From the NCBI GenBank assembly GCA_003640385.1, contig RCAB01000979.1, forward strand, positions 1 to 10,100: 10,100 bases of DNA, in the 5' to 3' direction. Below, in pieces: positions 8,201 to 10,100 of the stretch (the stretch's first letter is position 1; the number at the start of each line of letters is the position of its first letter). The notes under the pieces were generated by a model. The model was given only the letters and a program-made list of their open reading frames with translations. It ran no database searches and was not told the DNA's origin. Position numbers and translations under genes: made by a program. Origin of the DNA: Setaria digitata (lineage: Eukaryota > Nematoda > Chromadorea > Rhabditida > Setariidae).

Positions 8201-9238
8201 TGGAAAAGAGGTAAGCAAATCAGTTTTGCAAAGTATATGAGGTTCTAACGAAATGTAAAAGAGATAAAAAAACTTTGTCCCCTAAGTTGTTTTTCTACTT
8301 TTATTCTTTGTTTCCGTCTTGAAAAATGAAGAGTTAATTTCCAACGGTATTCTCAGATGTGTTTTGTAGTAAATGATAATTGAGCTGCTCGATCGAAGAA
8401 ATTTTGCATCAAACAGCAGTTTTCAATTTCTTTGTTTTATATTTAATTTACTTAGTAGTAGTTCTGATGAAGGTTCAATTGTAGCATGTGGACCAGATGA
8501 GTTTATGTTGATAAATTCTTTCTGCTGAAGGAAATCTTTAAATTCTTTTTTTTATAAACTTTGCCGAAGAATTCTGCAAAATTATGGACTCAAAGACATG
8601 GATTCTGACAAATAAAATTTTTTAACTTAAATTTTTAACTTTTTAACTAAAAACTTTTTTAACTTAAATTTTTCAACTAAAAAGTTTATAGTGAAATTCT
8701 ACTTTTCTGGAGTCCGAAAATAAATCTTTTAATTCAGGTTGAGTTCCACAAATATTTCGTGTTTGTCTGTTCAAAGCTTCGTGATACTAAGGAAGATATG
8801 CAAGCCTACATAGATTCTGAAGTAAGTTCTCTTTTTCCTGGATTAGAGTGATTACAGAATTTCAGGTCTAAAGGAAAACCTTTGTGTTAGTATATCTCAC
8901 TTCTAAAAAAAAAAAATTGAAAAAGAAAAATTAATTAGTGGATTTTAAAGGACAGGATCTCATTACCTTTTGAGTCCCTATTTCACCACATGAAAAAAAG
9001 AAAAAAATATCTCATATTTGGTGAGAAAGAAAATTCTTCTAAAAAAAATTATTTTTTTGGAAGAAATCTATTATTTAATGTTTAAGCGTTTTCGTCTTTT
9101 AATTCATTTTTGTTTTAGCCGTCAAAAAAATTGTTCGAACTAAAACAGCTATACACCGAATCATACGCCGACTTAAATGTGCCAGCAACATTTGTGCGAC
9201 AAAATCTAATCGAAATTTTTCCGCAAAATCAACTGTGA
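1447..9238 (+). CDS. Multi-exon LOTUS (OST-HTH) and Tudor domain protein, TDRD5/TDRD7/LOTR-1-like
   Basis: About 20 exons encode roughly 820 residues. The start ATG at 1447 begins MSTLDDLKIRIV, directly at helix 1 of an extended LOTUS domain (about residues 4-92). A Ser/Asn/Gln-rich linker follows (about 110-259), then three divergent winged-helix segments (exons 7-8, 10-12 and 14-15) and a C-terminal extended Tudor domain (exons 16-20), ending in FPQNQL and TGA at 9236-9238. Known of the family: TDRD5, TDRD7, Oskar and C. elegans LOTR-1 sit in perinuclear germ granules; eLOTUS domains bind and stimulate Vasa-type helicases, and Tudor domains bind partners. A germline small-RNA or mRNA-surveillance role here is inferred from architecture. 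Splice phases agree at all junctions except exon 11/12, and exon 6 has two competing readings. The summed exons are not a multiple of three because of the exon 11/12 conflict. LOTR-1 orthology rests on domain order, so no symbol is assigned. Confidence 0.85.
1717..1949 (+). CDS. Exon 2: second half of extended LOTUS domain with C-terminal helix
   Basis: After the TTTTCAG acceptor, the exon reads YMYGKDLQLSDHGFSDLDSF, then the wing segment GGIVYNNGRYFAT and the helix DKNTAKMLELVRNT (about residues 76-89). The order 'gf-s-l-d-fL' then 'v....ryfa' then 'nta..ml.LVr' is the eLOTUS pattern; the extra C-terminal helix separates Vasa-binding eLOTUS from minimal LOTUS domains. A basic tail (SAKSRRKSH) follows. 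Ends at G|GTAAAC in phase 1. The T-rich start of the next intron prolongs the open frame artificially beyond the exon. Confidence 0.9.
2216..2378 (+). CDS. Exon 3: polar linker
   Basis: The acceptor GGTTTCAG joins in phase to give TSPYSGSNNAQNHKPLENSQ, then KDRKEATQQMVLGKVDTISK. Ser, Asn, Gln and Lys dominate, as expected for a disordered linker between LOTUS modules. The donor AAG|GTCCAT is weak but phase-consistent with the acceptor at 2718. No domain recognised. Confidence 0.75.
2719..2780 (+). CDS. Exon 4: short linker exon
   Basis: Flanked by TTATTTAG and TCAG|GTAATT. Reads YMAQISDNQQSRFIAPIQAS, polar and without a recognisable domain. Both splice sites are good, and the phases (2 in, 1 out) match exons 3 and 5. 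The 340-bp intron before it (2379-2718) holds a short TATC run near 2408 and no recognisable element. Confidence 0.78.
3011..3081 (+). CDS. Exon 5: linker
   Basis: Acceptor TGTCTTTAG. Reads GIQRRPFLNEMNGVQKDGML then KSQK, ending AAG|GTTTCT in phase 0. Hydrophilic linker with no known domain. The intron before it contains a second, phase-compatible acceptor at 2849 opening a long reading frame (see findings); the simple exon 4-exon 5 join needs no extra exon. Confidence 0.75.
3312..3482 (+). CDS. Exon 6: linker, two alternative readings
   Basis: Ends at ACA|GTAAAG in phase 0, matching exon 7. Reading A: the acceptor GTTGTTAG ends at 3311 and the whole 171 bp is open, but its first half reads as an unusual hydrophobic/basic string (SLIIMIMQRFQERKLAF). 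Reading B: the exon starts at 3314 after GTTAGAG and gives SDNYDNAEVSGKKTGLQENT then LFDV, which looks like the neighbouring linker, but meets TGA at 3386. A 16-nt GT...AG string (3385-3400) would carry reading B in frame into WSVNPPKSHYYSHPANSATF, shared by both readings. The 3' half is therefore the safer part. A base error is also possible. Confidence 0.5.
3621..3731 (+). CDS. Exon 7: first half of second LOTUS-like domain
   Basis: Acceptor GCTAGTTTCAG, donor GAG|GTTCGC, phase 0 at both ends. Reads GRKRLVKLVEQHGGEVCFSE then LKKTYQRNFSVPLNNTE, the LOTUS pattern of an initial 'L..lv..hgG.v....L...y...f..pL' helix-turn-helix. The match is by pattern only. Confidence 0.85.
3855..4002 (+). CDS. 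Exon 8: second half of second LOTUS-like domain
   Basis: After TTTTTTTTAG the frame continues LSRLFGVKEEEIQDLYKFLK, then THFRDYIQVTKHAHNDLLLT and an acidic tail DDEDDID. The last helix plus 'f.dyiqv......LLLTI' corresponds to the LOTUS third helix and beta-wing. Donor G|GTAATT, phase 1. Confidence 0.85.
4341..4396 (+). CDS. Exon 9: short linker exon
   Basis: Acceptor TTTTTTGCAG, donor AAA|GTAAAG. Reads EFENLSVIDTPAQSSLPSK. The phases (1 in, 0 out) connect exons 8 and 10 exactly. The flanking introns, 338 bp (4003-4340) and 470 bp (4397-4866), are A+T-rich and hold no ORF, RNA gene or repeat I can support. Confidence 0.78.
4867..4995 (+). CDS. Exon 10: start of third LOTUS-like segment
   Basis: Acceptor TTCTTTCAG. 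Reads VDDEPEYWKGSTLVSSIRSK then DYLPYKVLGDKVLSFVRAKG and PFK. The stretch 'kVLsFVrakGPF' resembles the first helix and turn of a LOTUS or similar winged helix. Donor AAG|GTATCT, phase 0. The frame stays open into the intron by chance. Confidence 0.82.
5161..5262. repeat. AT microsatellite with adjoining palindromes, inside intron 10
   Basis: An uninterrupted TA run spans 5161-5199. AAAGTTTTAT at 5201-5210 pairs exactly with ATAAAACTTT at 5255-5264. Nested in this, 5241-5262 is a perfect 22-bp palindrome (AGTTTTATATA and its mirror). The structure ends 12 bp before exon 11, so it could sequester the acceptor. It is also a likely spot for length polymorphism and assembly error. Confidence 0.85.
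5275..5324 (+). CDS. Exon 11: short exon continuing third LOTUS-like segment
   Basis: Acceptor TCAATCAG lies just after an AT microsatellite and palindrome. Reads EVRKVENFISLELTYRM, which continues the exon 10 helix sensibly, before TGA. The donor AT|GTGATG leaves phase 2, while exon 12 needs phase 0. The exon is believable, but its junction with exon 12 does not close (see findings). Confidence 0.6.
5505..5645 (+). CDS. Exon 12: end of third LOTUS-like segment
   Basis: Reads VSDLSKIFYEEDARRIDPKN then YREGTWENVIRKMLSLGGHP and ELILRDG. The pattern 'W.NVI.kmLsl.ghpELILrDG' is like LOTUS helix 3 followed by the beta-wing. The donor GGT|GTCAGT is phase 0 and fits exon 13. The only AG available for this frame after an upstream stop at 5457 is TTTGAG at 5504, an atypical acceptor and out of phase with exon 11. 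Another frame is open here too, but this one has the more protein-like composition and correct downstream phase. Confidence 0.7.
5832..5969 (+). CDS. Exon 13: polar linker
   Basis: Acceptor TTTTTGCAG, donor GCA|GTCAGT, phase 0 at both ends. Reads MLDLRDNQKSMISLPCSSDN, then WTDGVESEKKQLMSVNVTDN and TVPVAA. The first residues probably finish the wing of the preceding module; the rest is an acidic, Ser-rich spacer. Confidence 0.8.
6048..6204 (+). CDS. Exon 14: fourth LOTUS-like winged helix
   Basis: Acceptor GATTTGCAG, reached over a 78-bp intron. Reads IYDLLVQAGRPLPQKELMEK, then LRARGIEVNICQLTVKLITK and FKDVFHCEFHLS. This is a clear helix-turn-helix ('iydLL...grplpqkeL...l') followed by 'fkdvFhcefh' as the start of the wing, which continues into exon 15 as GALISLARG. 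Donor G|GTATTG, phase 1. Confidence 0.85.
6419..6643. repeat. 112-bp direct duplication around a single N, likely unmerged contig overlap
   Basis: Positions 6419-6530 and 6532-6643 are identical except A at 6476 versus G at 6589. A single N at 6531 separates them. The block covers the end of intron 14, the acceptor and the first 81 bp of exon 15. A near-perfect duplication abutting one N is typical of two contigs joined without collapsing their overlap. The rest of the 358-bp intron 14 is A+T-rich and unremarkable. Confidence 0.9.
6563..6717 (+). CDS. Exon 15: end of fourth LOTUS-like domain and linker, partly duplicated in the assembly
   Basis: The acceptor GGCCCTTTAG joins phase 1 to phase 1. 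Reads GALISLARGAKRPVETMISS then PLPSFTKPFAIGTHVMSDYC and STTESADSLFKP, ending CCG|GTAGGT in phase 0 as exon 16 requires. GALISLA completes the wing begun by FKDVFHCEFHLS in exon 14. Its first 81 bp also occur at 6450-6530, upstream of an N, as part of a 112-bp duplicated block. That copy has no donor and differs by one base (ACG Thr versus GCG Ala), so this downstream copy is taken as the functional one. Confidence 0.85.
6718..7259. other. Intron 15, with an antisense open reading frame
   Basis: This 542-bp intron, the longest in the gene, separates the fourth LOTUS-like module from the Tudor domain. On the minus strand it has an unusually long open frame (6727-7116), inside which 6904-7047 is bounded by a TTTTGTTCAG acceptor and a CAG|GTAAAT donor. 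The translation matches no family I know. Confidence 0.5.
7260..7375 (+). CDS. Exon 16: SN-like N-terminal part of extended Tudor domain
   Basis: Acceptor TTTATTTAG, phase 0. Reads IILVDVALVNEPPNKLRIQA, then SFRLRSHENAYNSFENKMR. A beta strand with 'v.np.klriQ' followed by a helix 'YnsFenkMr.hYq' is the usual lead-in of extended Tudor domains. Donor AG|GTAAGT, the strongest in the gene, phase 2. Confidence 0.88.
7541..7745 (+). CDS. Exon 17: Tudor core barrel
   Basis: Acceptor ATCTTTTAG. Reads SQHYQCLGQEMDYLVEKPIK, then ECYYAFNDVKDNRVYRVQCL, GNGSCAGTVLVYLIDQMRYQ and DAPVNQLRK. 'YyAfnD....yRVqcl' and 'agtVlVylID....dapvnqLrkL' are the strands of a Tudor barrel. The canonical DYGN at the end of strand 4 is DQMR here, so two of the usual aromatic-cage positions are missing. 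Donor AAG|GTTTGA, phase 0. Confidence 0.9.
8133..8210 (+). CDS. Exon 18: extended Tudor, post-barrel segment
   Basis: Acceptor CTGTTTTTAG, donor GAG|GTAAGC, phase 0 at both ends. Reads LVNDYAKPAYGVVARTSPFI then ITPGKE. It continues the Tudor domain into its C-terminal SN-like half. The intron before it (387 bp, 7746-8132) holds only chance ORFs. Confidence 0.87.
8618..8677. repeat. Short A+T-rich direct repeat in intron 18
   Basis: TTTTTTAACTTAAATTTTT occurs at 8618-8636 and again at 8655-8673, with related TTTTTAACTAAAAA-type pieces between and after. It appears to be a local duplication in a low-complexity intron. Confidence 0.6.
8738..8821 (+). CDS. Exon 19: extended Tudor, C-terminal strands
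   Basis: Acceptor TTTAATTCAG, donor GAA|GTAAGT, phase 0. Reads VEFHKYFVFVCSKLRDTKED then MQAYIDSE, a beta strand followed by an amphipathic stretch. The 527-bp intron before it (8211-8737) contains a short A+T-rich direct repeat at 8618-8677 and nothing else recognisable. Confidence 0.87.
9119..9238 (+). CDS. Exon 20: C-terminus and stop codon
   Basis: Acceptor TTTTTGTTTTAG. Encodes 39 residues, PSKKLFELKQLYTESYADLN then VPATFVRQNLIEIFPQNQL, and TGA at 9236-9238. It probably closes the extended Tudor fold. Confidence 0.88.
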   Translation, partial: PSKKLFELKQLYTESYADLNVPATFVRQNLIEIFPQNQL

Positions 9239-9665
9239 AATGAAAGTTGTTGCAGTTGATCTTGTTGATTTTGCAAATGAAAGTTGCGGTTCACTAACTA
9301 ATGCCCTCTTCGCCTGATTGATAGTACTGTATGTGACAGGAACAGATGTAATTTTCTTCATCAAAATTTTTATGCTGTTATGTTATTATGACTACAATTT
9401 GGTTGTACTTTTAGTGAAATATATAAGTTTGTACAAAATAGATTTGACTAAGATGACTTCAAATTTGCATAATTAAAATTGAACATTGAGAATTCTATAG
9501 ATTCAAATTAAAAGAAATGGTTTCATGTACATCGGAAATGGAGTCATGGAAATTCTCGTGACCTTGGATTAAACCTTTTTTCACTTTAATTTATATCCTT
9601 CCTTTGATACACATTGCATTCTTTCGCAGACATTATTCTGTACACAGAGGAACTGTTGTAATAAA
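9239..9665 (+). other. Probable 3' UTR up to the first AATAAA
   Basis: Follows the TGA. It contains a small direct repeat, AAATGAAAGTTG, near 9238 and 9275. The first perfect AATAAA after the stop codon is at 9660-9665, implying a 3' UTR of about 430-450 nt if used. No other gene is seen in it. Confidence 0.5.
9660..9665 (+). terminator. Polyadenylation signal AATAAA (proximal)
   Basis: First exact AATAAA downstream of the stop codon in the gene's orientation. A second lies at 9868-9873. Which is used cannot be decided from sequence. Confidence 0.5.
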
Positions 9666-9867
9666 GGGAAACTGTTTGATGTATTTTACTTCAGATGTCG
9701 CATGGTTATGAGTGAGAATTTCCTTTTAAAAATTTCTTAAACAATTCTAGTAATAGGCAATATCTTCTACCAATCCTTTCATTGAGTGTTTTTCGTTCTT
9801 TTACTAAGCAAATTTTGGTAATTTGCCACTTTTGCAAGTATTTAAACATTAAAATTCAGAAATAGTG

Positions 9868-9873
9868 AATAAA
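9868..9873 (+). terminator. Alternative polyadenylation signal AATAAA (distal)
   Basis: Exact AATAAA about 630 nt after the stop codon. If used, it would give a longer 3' UTR than the 9660 signal. Confidence 0.35.
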
Positions 9874-10100
9874 AGAGTAGTCTATTCTGCAACATGAAAT
9901 ATGTCAAATAGATAAAATTTTATAATACAATGTCTTCACATTTCCGAATCTTGCTTTTTCCGATATGATTGATTATTTGTAAAGCGCCCATAGAACGATA
10001 ATTATCACTGATTGCAGCAGCAGTACAAAAGTGTTGACTTTTTGTTGCATATATTGGAGGAAAATTTATCATTTCGAATTTGGATTTAAAAAAAAAAAAA
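9874..10100. other. 3' flank, nothing recognised
   Basis: A+T-rich sequence ending in an A tract. No ORF, splice-site pair or RNA gene is supportable on either strand. Confidence 0.5.

Noticed and set aside
1..10100. Searched for tRNA genes, transposase or reverse-transcriptase motifs, CRISPR-like arrays and bacterial-type operons.
   Set aside because: None seen. All substantial coding signal belongs to one intron-rich eukaryotic gene.

Overview
The window looks like nuclear DNA of a nematode, probably a parasitic clade III (filarial-type) worm. The sequence is strongly A+T-rich. Introns are mostly 80-540 bp, longer than the ~50 bp typical of Caenorhabditis, and end in T-rich tracts plus TTTCAG/TTTTAG-like acceptors. 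A TTTTTCAG site 32 nt before the start codon fits spliced-leader trans-splicing. Species is not determinable by eye, and 'filarial' is inference.

The window holds one gene, on the + strand, in about 20 coding exons from 1447 (ATG) to 9238 (TGA), encoding roughly 820 residues. Most internal exons are below the length at which simple ORF scanning works, so the model was built from splice sites and phase continuity. The product is a LOTUS (OST-HTH) plus Tudor protein of the TDRD5/TDRD7 class; C. elegans LOTR-1 is the nematode member with this order. Exons 1-2 encode an N-terminal extended LOTUS domain. Exons 3-6 encode a polar linker. Exons 7-8, 10-12 and 14-15 encode three further winged-helix segments that I read as divergent LOTUS repeats. 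Exons 16-20 encode an extended Tudor (Tudor/SN-like) domain whose usual DYGN motif is absent. The family acts in perinuclear germ granules, where eLOTUS domains bind Vasa-type DEAD-box helicases and Tudor domains often bind methyl-arginine ligands.

Region by region: 1-1356 is A+T-rich 5' flank with a degenerate ~60-bp tandem repeat and hairpin-forming inverted repeats but no gene I can support; 1357-1446 is 5' UTR or a short N-terminal extension; 1447-9238 is the gene; 9239-10100 is 3' UTR and flank with two AATAAA signals.

Three places do not fit a clean gene model. (1) A 112-bp segment that includes the start of exon 15 is duplicated around a single N at 6531, which looks like an unmerged assembly overlap. 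(2) Exon 6 changes its best coding frame midway, at a 16-nt GT...AG string. (3) The exon 11/exon 12 junction is out of phase and uses a GAG acceptor. No mobile element, RNA gene or CRISPR array was seen.
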